Source: Anaerolineaceae bacterium
GTDB lineage: Bacteria; Chloroflexota; Anaerolineae; Aggregatilineales; Phototrophicaceae
NCBI GenBank assembly: GCA_028818375.1
Contig: JAPPOB010000002.1
Location: 1 to 64,000, forward strand
DNA length: 64,000 bases
Direction of reading: 5' to 3'
The position numbers were made by a program, and so were the translations under genes. Under the pieces are notes generated by a model, which was given only the letters and a program-made list of their open reading frames with translations, searched no databases and was not told the DNA's origin. Below are positions 34,964 to 42,963 of this stretch, one piece after another (the first letter of the stretch is position 1; every line of letters starts with the position of its first letter).

Positions 34964-35868
34964 TCCTCGTGCTCTTCAACCTGCATCCTGGCGGGGCGAT
35001 CATTCAGCAATTCAGCCAGCGACAGGTCCTGCGCGCCATCCTCCGACTGTGCGGGCGTTTGATCGCGGAAAGTCGGGCCGCAGACGAGACAGTCCGGCTT
35101 GCGCTCGATGGTGGCCCAGATGGCGCCCTGCGGCAATGTCAACTGTCCTTCGATGATCTCCAGCCCGCGATTGGCCAGCAGGACCGTGTTGCCGGGCAAT
35201 TGCTCGTGCGCCGGGCTGCCGCGCAGCAATTCGTTCAGGGCCAGCTGCGCCTGCGCGGCGGCCACCCGCGTCACGTGCGGCCAGAGCCCGGGTTCCGCCG
35301 CCAGGGTACCTTCCGGGCCCAGCATACCGTAGTCCGGCTGGTCCTGCGGGGCTTCCTCATCGCGCAGTTCCGCCGCCCAGCAGGCGTAACAGGCCCCGAC
35401 CCCGGCGCGCAGCAGGGCCACGTCCCCGCCCACGGCGCGTTCGTAGACCCCCGCGTAAACGGCGGCCAACCTGCGTGCCAGCGCCGCCTCGTTGAGTGCG
35501 TGTCGCGCCGGTTCGTTGTCCACGGCCACTACAAGCAGGTCAACGTCGTCCAGGGCTTCGGGATGCTGCTCAAAGCGGCCTTTCAACGTCACAACCTGCA
35601 CCAGCGGATTGCGTTGACGCAGCAGGTCGGCGACAGCCGTCACCTTCGCCTGACCGAGGTAGCGGCGGTCCGCGACATGCCGCAGCAGGTTGCCTTCCTC
35701 AAGGCGGTCATCGTCCACCAGAATAAAGCGCTGCACACCGCTCATCGCCAGGAAGAGCGCTACAGCGCCGCCGCCAGAACCAAGACCGACGATGGCGACA
35801 CGTCTTCGCGCAAGGAGCGCCATGCCCTCGTCGCCCAGCAAATTGCTGACGCGCGACCAGTCGGTCAC
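34960..35868 (-). CDS. ThiF/MoeB/HesA-type E1-like adenylyltransferase
   Basis: This 302-residue protein has the E1 superfamily core: the nucleotide loop VAIVGLGSGGGAVALFLA, ILVDDDRLEEGNLLRH with the conserved Asp and Asn/Arg residues, GQAKVTAVADLL with the conserved Lys, and DLLVVAVDNEPARHALN. Two CxxC pairs (CYAC and CLVC) likely bind structural zinc. These four are its only cysteines, so there is no spare cysteine for a classical E1 thioester. It would activate the C-terminal glycine of a small partner as an adenylate. It overlaps the JAMM gene upstream and the Gly-Gly protein gene downstream by four bases each. Confidence 0.85.
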   Translation of the reverse strand: MTDWSRVSNLLGDEGMALLARRRVAIVGLGSGGGAVALFLAMSGVQRFILVDDDRLEEGNLLRHVADRRYLGQAKVTAVADLLRQRNPLVQVVTLKGRFEQHPEALDDVDLLVVAVDNEPARHALNEAALARRLAAVYAGVYERAVGGDVALLRAGVGACYACWAAELRDEEAPQDQPDYGMLGPEGTLAAEPGLWPHVTRVAAAQAQLALNELLRGSPAHEQLPGNTVLLANRGLEIIEGQLTLPQGAIWATIERKPDCLVCGPTFRDQTPAQSEDGAQDLSLAELLNDRPARMQVEEHEE

Positions 35869-36914
35869 CTGGCGCTCCGGTACGAAGGGCTTACTCCGGG
35901 TGGCGCCGCGACCGGCGCAGTGCGAAGATCGGCAGAACGCTCCAGTTCCTCGATCTGGCCGGCCAGGTGGCGATCCGCAGCCGGGGAGCCGTCTGAAGGG
36001 ACTTCCAGGGGTTGCGCGGCGCGCCAGCGTTGCAGGAAGCGATCGTGCAAGCGGCTATCGTCTTCCAGGTCCAAAAACGCGGTCGTCCGGAATTTCGCAG
36101 GATGCGCAGGATAATCCGACGGGGTGGCGACGAGAAAGAGTTGCTCCGCGCCGGGTCTGCCGAGCAGGAAACAGACCTCCAGTTGGCTGTGGTCCAGCAA
36201 GTCCAGAAAGACGAGCGGAGACGGGACGAAGCCAGCTTCCAGCAGGCGGTCGAATTCATGGTCCAGTCGCTGCGGATCTCGCAGATGCCAGGGGCTGGCG
36301 CCGAGGCGCGGCAATTGTCCGTCCCGATACACCACCGCCGGAATGCTGTCGAAGTCGCGCTGCCGGCGCTGCAGGTACCAGAAATCCACCCGCGTCTGTC
36401 CGTCCACGCGGATGCGGTTGGGAGCGGGGCCGGGATCCGGCAGGCATGAGGTGACGATGGGCGCCAGCAGGAAATCCATGCCGTTGTCAACGTCGCGCAG
36501 CCAGGCTTTGGCGGTGCGCAGGTCGCCAACGCTGGGACGGGTCATTCCGCCGGGCTGCTTGTGCCAGTCGCCCAGATATCGCAGTGGCACGTCCCATTTG
36601 GGCGGTAGATCGCCGCGCAGCCGACGCGCGCGCCAGTTCTCCTGCAACCACCAAAGCACTTCGTCCTGGTGCAGGTCCCCCTGCTGAAAGGTATGCGCGT
36701 TGCGCAACGCGCTCTCATCCGGCGCGATGGTGTCAAGCAGATAGACGCCGGGCACGCCATTGGTATGAAGGCCGGGCTCCACCAGGCCGACCATAGCCTC
36801 TCCGGTTTCGTCCGCCTGCCAGGCGCGGGCGGCCTCGGCCATCTTGTCCAACACGCGCTGCGCAACCACGAGGTTGGGCAGAATAGTCGTCTCCGGTAGC
36901 GATATGCCGGCCAT
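35865..36914 (-). CDS. JAMM/MPN-like deubiquitinase-type protein
   Basis: This 349-residue protein has an N-terminal MPN/JAB-like domain. A possible catalytic Glu lies in ADETGEAMVGLVE, and the metal motif reads WHKQPGGMTRPSVGD, with spacing H-x-x-P-x6-S-x-x-D exactly as in JAMM (HxHPx6SxxD), but the second His is Gln. JAMM proteins cleave isopeptide bonds after ubiquitin-like modifiers using zinc. The His to Gln change may alter metal binding. The C-terminal 200 residues (from about GQTRVDFWYLQRR) resemble no domain I can name. The start overlaps the E2 stop by one base (TGATG), and the end overlaps the E1 gene. Confidence 0.75.
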   Translation of the reverse strand: MAGISLPETTILPNLVVAQRVLDKMAEAARAWQADETGEAMVGLVEPGLHTNGVPGVYLLDTIAPDESALRNAHTFQQGDLHQDEVLWWLQENWRARRLRGDLPPKWDVPLRYLGDWHKQPGGMTRPSVGDLRTAKAWLRDVDNGMDFLLAPIVTSCLPDPGPAPNRIRVDGQTRVDFWYLQRRQRDFDSIPAVVYRDGQLPRLGASPWHLRDPQRLDHEFDRLLEAGFVPSPLVFLDLLDHSQLEVCFLLGRPGAEQLFLVATPSDYPAHPAKFRTTAFLDLEDDSRLHDRFLQRWRAAQPLEVPSDGSPAADRHLAGQIEELERSADLRTAPVAAPPGVSPSYRSAR

Positions 36915-37378
36915 CAGGGACTGGGCCTGCCGTTGTTCTGGATGCGCTCTTCCAGGCCAGGCCAGTTGCCGGTGGCCTTCCAGGTGTAGTAGGCGTAAAG
37001 CCACTGAACGGCCCAGCCGGCGACCGTCACGGCGGTCGAGCGACCCGGGTTCCAGCCATAGCGCTTGCCGTCACGAGGATTGAAGAGGCAAAGCTGGCCA
37101 TCTTCAAACTGGTGCTTGCGACTGACGATTTCGGGGTCACGGACGTAGGCTTCAGCGGCGCGCGAGGGATAGCTGGTCGGGTAGACAATGTGCAGTGTAT
37201 GCCTGCGCTGCGGGATGCCGGCAAGGTTCAGATCGACCTCACCAGCCCAGTAAAGCCTGTCGCCACTGGCCACGACCAGACGAAAGGTGTCGCGGAAGGT
37301 GTCGCGCATGGCGGCCACTTCCAGTTGCAGGCGCGCCGACACTTTCGCGCGCGTTCCCCACCACGCAGCCATCTGCAT
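36914..37378 (-). CDS. E2-like ubiquitin-conjugating-fold protein
   Basis: This 154-residue protein matches prokaryotic E2-like sequences in overall order. A beta-rich centre (RLYWAGEVDLNL, RHTLHIVYPTSYPS) is followed by HQFEDGQLCLFNPRD with a single cysteine (Cys97, the only one in the chain) in the position of the E2 active site. A helical end has WNPGRSTAVTVAGWAVQWL and WKATGNWPG. It would carry a modifier as a thioester. ATG 37378 is chosen because GGAG lies eight bases upstream; a GTG at 37408 is possible. It is the first gene of the five-gene unit. Confidence 0.75.
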   Translation of the reverse strand: MQMAAWWGTRAKVSARLQLEVAAMRDTFRDTFRLVVASGDRLYWAGEVDLNLAGIPQRRHTLHIVYPTSYPSRAAEAYVRDPEIVSRKHQFEDGQLCLFNPRDGKRYGWNPGRSTAVTVAGWAVQWLYAYYTWKATGNWPGLEERIQNNGRPSP

Positions 37379-37398
37379 TCCCCAGGCTCCCTGGCCGC

Positions 37399-37407
37399 AT
37401 TGTACCA
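37399..37407 (-). promoter_or_regulatory. Extended -10 promoter of the E2-JAMM-E1 operon
   Basis: On the minus strand TGGTACAAT gives a TG-n extended -10 with TACAAT, about 20 bases before the E2 start codon. No good -35 is visible, as is common for extended -10 promoters. No other promoter is apparent inside the overlapping five-gene unit. Confidence 0.55.
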
Positions 37408-37532
37408 CGCGCTACCTGCGCAGCCGGAAGTTGAACGCTCATCACAAAGGGGTTAACCGCATGCAAGGACTCTGCATTGCGGGATTAAGACCCACGGCGC
37501 TGTGTGGGAAGACCTGGAGTTGACTGCTGGCG

Positions 37533-37562
37533 TTGACGGGCGCCTGGGGGCGCCTGGATACT
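37533..37562 (+). promoter_or_regulatory. Promoter of the iron-type ABC operon
   Basis: TTGACG at 37533-37538 and GATACT at 37557-37562 with an 18-base spacer. The spacer region is made of an exact tandem repeat of GGGCGCCTGG (37538-37557). Confidence 0.6.
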
Positions 37563-37569
37563 GGCAAAC

Positions 37570-37660
37570 TGTTCAGCGCCAGCTCTGCGATCGGGGGATC
37601 CGGGCCGACGCTGAACAATCCGTTGCAGGCGGAATGGTAGCGCACCTGACCGCCTTTAGA
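37570..37660 (+). promoter_or_regulatory. Structured leader of the ABC operon
   Basis: Arms TGTTCAGCG (37570-37578) and CGCTGAACA (37609-37617) pair over nine bases, starting at about the first transcribed base. A second stem AGGCGG/CCGCCT forms just before the AAAGGAG ribosome-binding site. This could be a regulatory leader; no known riboswitch was recognised. Confidence 0.4.
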
Positions 37661-37671
37661 AAGGAGTAGTC

Positions 37672-38685
37672 ATGCGCACTCTTGCTGTCCTCATCGTTAC
37701 ACTGTTGGTCCAGTCGCTGACGGCGCTGCCCGCGCTGGCCCAGGACGACATCCTGACCATCTATTCCGGGCGCAACGAAAGTCTCGTCGGTCCGCTGCTG
37801 GAAAGCTTCAGCGACATCAGCGGTATCGAGATCGAGGTCCTGTATGGTGGCACAGCCGGGCTTGCCTCCCAGATCATTGAAGAAGGCGAGAACAGCCCCG
37901 CTGACATCTTCATCGCCCAGGATGCCGGCGCCCTTGGCGCCCTGGCGAAGGAAGGTCTGCTGGCTGAACTGCCGGAAGACCTGCTGGGGCTGGTGAGCGA
38001 CCCGGCCTTCGTCTCGCCCGACGGCCTCTGGCTGGCGCTCAGTGGACGCGCGCGCGTCCTCGTCTATGGCCCCGACGCCCTGGAGATGGCCGGTCTCGAT
38101 TTGCCGGAGTCGATTCTCGACCTGACCGGCGAGGAGTGGCGTGGCAAGGTGGGCTGGGCCCCGACCAACGGTTCCTTCCAGGCCAATATCACCGCCATGC
38201 GCCAGTTGCTGGGCGATGAGGCCACGCTGGCATGGATGCAGGACATGATCGCCAACGACGTGCAGGTGTACCCCAAGAACACCCCGATCGTGCAGGCCGT
38301 CATCGATGGTGAGATCGCGGCCGGCCTCGTCAATCACTATTACCTCTTCCGTTTCCTGGCCGAGGACCCCTCTATCACGGCGCAGTTGCACTTCTTCCCC
38401 GGCGGCGACCCCGGCGCGCTGGTCAACATCGCGGGCGCGGCCATCCCGCTCACCAGCGGCCAGCCGGAGGCGGCCGAGGCGCTGATCCGCTTCATGCTGG
38501 GTGAGGTTGGCCAGACCTGGTTCACGACGAAGACCTACGAGTATCCGGTTGTGGCAGACATCCCACCCTCGGTCCAGTTGAAGCCACTGGTGGAAATCGA
38601 GACGCCCGACCTGGATCTCAGTGACATCGATGACCTGCAGGGCACGCTGGACCTGATCGAGGAGAGTGGCGCGCTTGATCAGTAA
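37672..38685 (+). CDS. Iron-type ABC transporter substrate-binding protein
   Basis: This 337-residue protein has a Sec signal peptide (about 1-24, ending LPALAQ), and the mature domain is of the FbpA/ferric-binding type: ILTIYSGRNESLVGPLLE at the start, ADIFIAQDAGALGAL, GWAPTNGSFQANITAMR, and AAGLVNHYYLFRFLAED carrying a tyrosine pair typical for Fe(III) binding. It captures iron outside the membrane for the permease and ATPase that follow. The ATG follows AAAGGAG. It contains no lipobox. Confidence 0.87.
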   Translation: MRTLAVLIVTLLVQSLTALPALAQDDILTIYSGRNESLVGPLLESFSDISGIEIEVLYGGTAGLASQIIEEGENSPADIFIAQDAGALGALAKEGLLAELPEDLLGLVSDPAFVSPDGLWLALSGRARVLVYGPDALEMAGLDLPESILDLTGEEWRGKVGWAPTNGSFQANITAMRQLLGDEATLAWMQDMIANDVQVYPKNTPIVQAVIDGEIAAGLVNHYYLFRFLAEDPSITAQLHFFPGGDPGALVNIAGAAIPLTSGQPEAAEALIRFMLGEVGQTWFTTKTYEYPVVADIPPSVQLKPLVEIETPDLDLSDIDDLQGTLDLIEESGALDQ

Positions 38686-38724
38686 TCGACACCGTCACTG
38701 GCCATCCGCCAGGCCCTGTGCGGC

Positions 38725-40467
38725 ATGGCCACTGACTTGACCCGGGGACACACTCGTTTTGCGGCAGCGCGGCCTGCGGACACAGCGATGACTGCCGGGC
38801 CGCGTTTGCCGCGCCTGGACCGACACCAGGCGTTGCAATTCATCGCCGTCGTCACTGCGCTGGTCGTGCTGCTTCCCCTGGCCTGGCTGGTGTTGCGCGC
38901 GACTGGTGCGGGCGCCGAGGGGCTCGCCTGGGCCCTGCGCCCGCGTACGCTGACCATATTGGTCAACAGCATCGTCCTGACGGTCACGGTGGTCGCCGGC
39001 GCGCTGGCGATCGGCCTGCCTTTCGCCTGGCTGACAGCGCGCTGCGAGTTTCCCTTGCGGCGCTTCTGGCTGATTGCCGGTCTGCTTACCATGGTCGTGC
39101 CTTCCTATCTGGGCGCGGTGACCCTACTGGCGGCCTTCGGTCCGCGTGGCCTTTTGTACGATTTGCTGGCGGCGCTGATGCCGCTTGAACGCTTGCCGGA
39201 CATGCGCGGCTGGTTCGGCGCCTGGCTGTCCATCACGCTGATCACCTGGCCCTTCATCGCCCTGCCGGCGCGCGCCGTGTTGCTGGGCAGCGACCCGGCG
39301 CTGGAGGAGGCGGCGCGGAGCCTGGGCCTGGGGCGCTGGCAGGTCTTCCGCCGGGTGACCCTGCCCCTGCTGCGGCCGGCGCTGGCCGGGGGCAGCCTGC
39401 TGGTCGCGCTCTATACGCTCAGCGACTTCGGCGCCGTCGCGGTCATGCGTTACAATGCCTTCACCCGCGCCATCTACCTGCAGTACACCAGTTCCTTCGA
39501 TCGGGAACGGGCCGCCATCCTGGCGCTGATGCTCATCCTGCTCACCTTGTTCCTCCTGCTGCTGGAGCGTCGCCTGGGCCAACAGAGGGGCGGCGCGCGA
39601 CTCGGGGCGGGCGCGCAACGCCGTCTCGAACTGCAGCAAATCGGTCGCTGGCGCTGGCCGGCAGTGCTCTTCTGCGCGCTTTTGGTCGCTCTGGGCGTGG
39701 CGTTGCCGGTGGGCGTGCTGGGTTCCTGGTTGACCCGGCGGGCCCTGTTCAACGTCACCGCGCCAGATATGGGCATGCTCACTGCAACCACGGCCAGCGT
39801 AAGCGCGCTGGCGGCGCTGGCGGCGGGCGTCCTCGCCCTGCCGCTGGCTCTGCTGCTCAGGCGCAGGCACAGTCGTCTCAGTCACTGGCTGGTTGCCTTG
39901 ACCCACGGCGGAAACGTGTTGCCGGGCATCGTCGTCGCACTGGCGCTGGTGTTTTTCGCCGCCCGTTTCCTGCCCGCCTGGTACCAGACGGTTCCCCTGC
40001 TGCTGCTGGGCTACGTCACGCGCTTTTTGCCTCTGGCCATCAGCGCCAGTCGCGGCGCCCTGGAATCGATCAGCCCGCGACTCGAGGAGGCGGCCCGCGG
40101 CCTGGGTCAACGCCCCTGGCAGGTCGTGTTGCGCATCTACGTCCCGCTGGCCCGTGCCGGCATCCTGGCCGGTATCGCACTCGTCTTTCTGAGCGTGATG
40201 AAAGAGTTGCCGACCACGCTGGTGCTGGCGCCCATTGGCACGCGCACCTTCGCCACCCACATCTGGTCCGCCTACAGCGAGGCCCTGCTCTCGATAATCG
40301 GAGGGCCCGGCCTGTTGTTGCTGGGGGTTTCGGCTCTGGGCCTGATCGCCATTTTGCTGCGGGAACGACAGCCCGGCGCAGCACCCGGAAGCGGCGTCGC
40401 GCTGCTGCGCGAGTTGCCGCGGCGCGCGCGCGCGCATGCCCTGGCCGTCCTCGTACATTTGCGCTGA
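38725..40467 (+). CDS. Iron-type ABC transporter permease (fused two-domain)
   Basis: This 580-residue permease has about twelve hydrophobic helices in two homologous halves, as in FbpB-type iron importers. Each half has a binding-protein-dependent EAA-like loop: EEAARSLGLGRWQVFRRVTLP in the first and EEAARGLGQRPWQVVLRIYVP in the second, the sites that contact the ATPase. It forms the membrane channel of the importer. The start is 39 bases after the substrate-binding gene. Confidence 0.88.
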   Translation: MATDLTRGHTRFAAARPADTAMTAGPRLPRLDRHQALQFIAVVTALVVLLPLAWLVLRATGAGAEGLAWALRPRTLTILVNSIVLTVTVVAGALAIGLPFAWLTARCEFPLRRFWLIAGLLTMVVPSYLGAVTLLAAFGPRGLLYDLLAALMPLERLPDMRGWFGAWLSITLITWPFIALPARAVLLGSDPALEEAARSLGLGRWQVFRRVTLPLLRPALAGGSLLVALYTLSDFGAVAVMRYNAFTRAIYLQYTSSFDRERAAILALMLILLTLFLLLLERRLGQQRGGARLGAGAQRRLELQQIGRWRWPAVLFCALLVALGVALPVGVLGSWLTRRALFNVTAPDMGMLTATTASVSALAALAAGVLALPLALLLRRRHSRLSHWLVALTHGGNVLPGIVVALALVFFAARFLPAWYQTVPLLLLGYVTRFLPLAISASRGALESISPRLEEAARGLGQRPWQVVLRIYVPLARAGILAGIALVFLSVMKELPTTLVLAPIGTRTFATHIWSAYSEALLSIIGGPGLLLLGVSALGLIAILLRERQPGAAPGSGVALLRELPRRARAHALAVLVHLR

Positions 40468-40473
40468 ACCCGC

Positions 40474-41490
40474 ATGACTATCGCCCTGGCCTGTCGGCAA
40501 CTCGGCAAGCGCTTTGAGACGGTCCAGGCGCTGAGGGACTTCAGCCTTTCGCTGCAGGCCGGACAGGTGCTGGCCCTGTTGGGGCCGAGCGGTTGTGGCA
40601 AGACCACGACCCTGCGCCTGATCGCCGGCTTTGAGAGCCCCGACAGTGGAGAGATTCACATTGAGGGGCGGGCCGTGGCCGGGCCACAGGGCCACGTGCC
40701 TCCCGAGAATCGTCGCGTGGGCATGGTCTTTCAGGACTACGCGCTTTTTCCGCACCTCGACGTCGCCGGCAACATTTCCTTTGGCCTGAAGGGCAGTCGG
40801 GAACAGCGCCGTCAGCGCACGGAGACGATGCTGTCCCTGGTCGGGCTGGAAGGATTCGGCGCGCGCAGCCTGCAGGGCCTTTCCGGCGGCCAGCAGCAGC
40901 GCGTGGCGCTGGCGCGGGCCCTGGCGCCGGAGCCGGCGCTGGTGCTGCTGGATGAGCCCTTTTCAAACCTGGATACGCATTTGCGGGTCCGGCTGCGCGC
41001 GGAGGTCCGCGCCATTTTGCGCGCGACGGGGACGACGGCTGTCTTCGTCACGCATGACCAGGAGGAAGCGCTCAGTGTGGCGGACCAGGTCGCGGTGATG
41101 TCCGCCGGTCGTCTGTTGCAGGTGGCCGAGCCCTGGCGTCTCTATCACGAACCGGCAAGCCGGGCCGTGGCCTCACTCGTCGGTGAGAGCAACTTTCTGA
41201 CCGCCGAGGCGAGCGGCCGCATCGCCCGCTGCGCCATTGGCGAGCTGGAACTGCGACAACCCGCGGCGGGGGAAGTGACCCTGCTGTTGCGGCCGGAATC
41301 GCTTCACGTGACCGGGGATGGGCCGCTGCGGGTGGAGGAAGTCCAGTTCTTTGGAGATCACCAGCGCCTGCAATTGCGTCTGGCGGACAACACAGCGCTA
41401 ACGGCACAGACGGACAACAGCCGCCGCTTTCGTGCCGGTCAGCGTGTGGGAGTCAAGGTCCATGGCCCGGTGCTGGCGTTGACCGTCTGA
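40474..41490 (+). CDS. Iron-type ABC transporter ATPase
   Basis: This 338-residue ATPase has Walker A GPSGCGKTT, the Q-loop VFQDYALFPHL, the signature LSGGQQQRVALARAL, Walker B LVLLDEPFSNLD and the H-loop VFVTHDQEEAL. A C-terminal TOBE-like regulatory domain follows (LLLRPESLHVTGDG). It powers the permease encoded six bases upstream. The gene ends back to back with the FGE-fold gene. Confidence 0.92.
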   Translation: MTIALACRQLGKRFETVQALRDFSLSLQAGQVLALLGPSGCGKTTTLRLIAGFESPDSGEIHIEGRAVAGPQGHVPPENRRVGMVFQDYALFPHLDVAGNISFGLKGSREQRRQRTETMLSLVGLEGFGARSLQGLSGGQQQRVALARALAPEPALVLLDEPFSNLDTHLRVRLRAEVRAILRATGTTAVFVTHDQEEALSVADQVAVMSAGRLLQVAEPWRLYHEPASRAVASLVGESNFLTAEASGRIARCAIGELELRQPAAGEVTLLLRPESLHVTGDGPLRVEEVQFFGDHQRLQLRLADNTALTAQTDNSRRFRAGQRVGVKVHGPVLALTV

Positions 41491-42852
41491 TCACCCCGGC
41501 TCGAGTGTGGGCAAGGGCTCGTCAGAGTCTTCCGAAGCCGAAGACAGGGGCTCCGGCGGTGGCTGCAAGGTCGGCTGATTGCCGATTTCCTCGTCGGCCG
41601 TCTCCGGCAGGGAGAAATCCTGACTGGCCAGGTTCACGCCCGCGGCGGTCGCAGCCCCGGGAGCGGCGACGTCCGCCGCACAGCGGAAGCCGACGTAAAA
41701 GGTCTGCTGGTCCGGCGCCAGGCTCTGACGGTGTGGCGTCCGGGCAAAAAAGATGCGCGCGTCCCAGGAACCACCGCGCAGGACCTTTTCGGTGCCTACG
41801 GGCGGACCGGCAGGATTGAGGCCGGCGGCCTCCGCCTGGCTGTAGTAGAAGGGCGAGTACCAGTCGGTGACCCATTCGGCGACGTTGCCCGCCATGTCGT
41901 GCAGACCCCAGGCGCCGGCGGGGAAGCTGGCGACCGGGTCCGCGCCGCGTTGCCCGGGGGTCCGGTCGGCACGGCTGCTGGTGTTGGCCAGGGCGACGTC
42001 GCGCAGGTTGCCCCAGGGGAAGATTCGGTCGTCGTTGCTGCGCGCGGCGCGTTCCCACTCGGCTTCGCTCGGCAGGCGGCGTCCGATGGCTTCACAGTAG
42101 TCCCGCGCGCCGTACCAGGTCACGCCTGACACGGGGCGGTCCGCCAGCAGGCCAGGCACGCGGTAATTAACGCTGTCGAAGGTCACGTTGCTCAGGTCCG
42201 TCTCATTGAGCGTGGCGAGGCAGGCCTGCCCGTCGCATCCATTGAGGTGGCTGCGGGGCCCCAGCGCGTTGAGAAAGGCGAGATACTGCCCGTAAGTGAC
42301 CTCGGTACGCTCCATCCGGTAGGCATTAAGTGTGACGCTGTGGGGCGGGCTGGAATCCTCACCGAAGGACAACTGGCAGTTGCCGCCCTCGGCGACACAG
42401 GCATCAACCGCTGCGAGCACCTCTTGGGCCGTCGTGCCCATGACAAAGGTGCCGCCCGCCACCGACATGAGTTCGGTCAACTGACCTTCCAGCGCTGCCA
42501 GCACCGTCGGGTTGCCCCTGCCGGGTTCGGGCGTCGGCGTGGCCGTCGGGGGCGCGGGCGTCGGCGTGGGGGTGTCGATTACCTGCACCTGAACCGTCGT
42601 GGCTGTTGGTGGAGGCGTATTGGTCGGAGGCAGGGTGGGCGTGGCTGGCAGGGGCGTGGCGGTGATGACGACGACCACCGGCGTATCGGTGGGCTGAATG
42701 TCGAGGTCCAGGGTGACCTGTCCCACCGCCATACCGCCCAGCAGCACGATGATGGCGCAGCCCAGGCCCAGCGCCAGGCCGACAATCAGCCATTGCCAGG
42801 CGCAGCCACCCCTTCGTGCGCCGGCGGGCGGGCGATACCTTCCTCGCGCCAT
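41491..42852 (-). CDS. Membrane-anchored FGE/SUMF1-fold protein, likely non-catalytic
   Basis: This 453-residue protein has an N-terminal membrane helix (about 20-45), a Thr/Pro-rich linker (about 55-110, TPTPTPAPPTATPTPEPG), and a formylglycine-generating-enzyme fold from about residue 130: VAGGTFVMGTT, MERTEVTYGQYLAFL, PVSGVTWYGARDYCEAIGRRL, LPSEAEWERAAR, DMAGNVAEWVTDWY, LRGGSWD and YVGFRC. The cysteine pair that oxidises sulfatases in true FGE is not at the expected site near RTPHRQSLAPDQQ, so a binding or structural role is more likely. An acidic Pro-rich tail closes the protein. Confidence 0.82.
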   Translation of the reverse strand: MARGRYRPPAGARRGGCAWQWLIVGLALGLGCAIIVLLGGMAVGQVTLDLDIQPTDTPVVVVITATPLPATPTLPPTNTPPPTATTVQVQVIDTPTPTPAPPTATPTPEPGRGNPTVLAALEGQLTELMSVAGGTFVMGTTAQEVLAAVDACVAEGGNCQLSFGEDSSPPHSVTLNAYRMERTEVTYGQYLAFLNALGPRSHLNGCDGQACLATLNETDLSNVTFDSVNYRVPGLLADRPVSGVTWYGARDYCEAIGRRLPSEAEWERAARSNDDRIFPWGNLRDVALANTSSRADRTPGQRGADPVASFPAGAWGLHDMAGNVAEWVTDWYSPFYYSQAEAAGLNPAGPPVGTEKVLRGGSWDARIFFARTPHRQSLAPDQQTFYVGFRCAADVAAPGAATAAGVNLASQDFSLPETADEEIGNQPTLQPPPEPLSSASEDSDEPLPTLEPG

Positions 42853-42886
42853 GCCTGGTCCCCTGCTGCCGTATTCCCAACCGGTT

Positions 42887-42915
42887 ATTCTAAAGTCTTA
42901 CGGGTCAGGCCACAA
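42887..42915 (-). promoter_or_regulatory. Promoter of the FGE-fold gene
   Basis: Minus-strand TTGTGG (42915-42910) and TAGAAT (42892-42887) with a 17-base spacer, 35 bases before the start at 42852. Confidence 0.6.
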
Positions 42916-42929
42916 GGCCGGGTAAGGGC

Positions 42930-42957
42930 TTGCGCTGCGCCCAGGGCATTGCATACT
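42930..42957 (+). promoter_or_regulatory. Promoter of the single-pass membrane protein gene
   Basis: TTGCGC at 42930-42935 and CATACT at 42952-42957 with a 16-base spacer. Only six bases separate the -10 from the ATG at 42964, so transcription would begin at or next to the start codon (leaderless mRNA). Confidence 0.5.
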
Positions 42958-42963
42958 CTGGCC

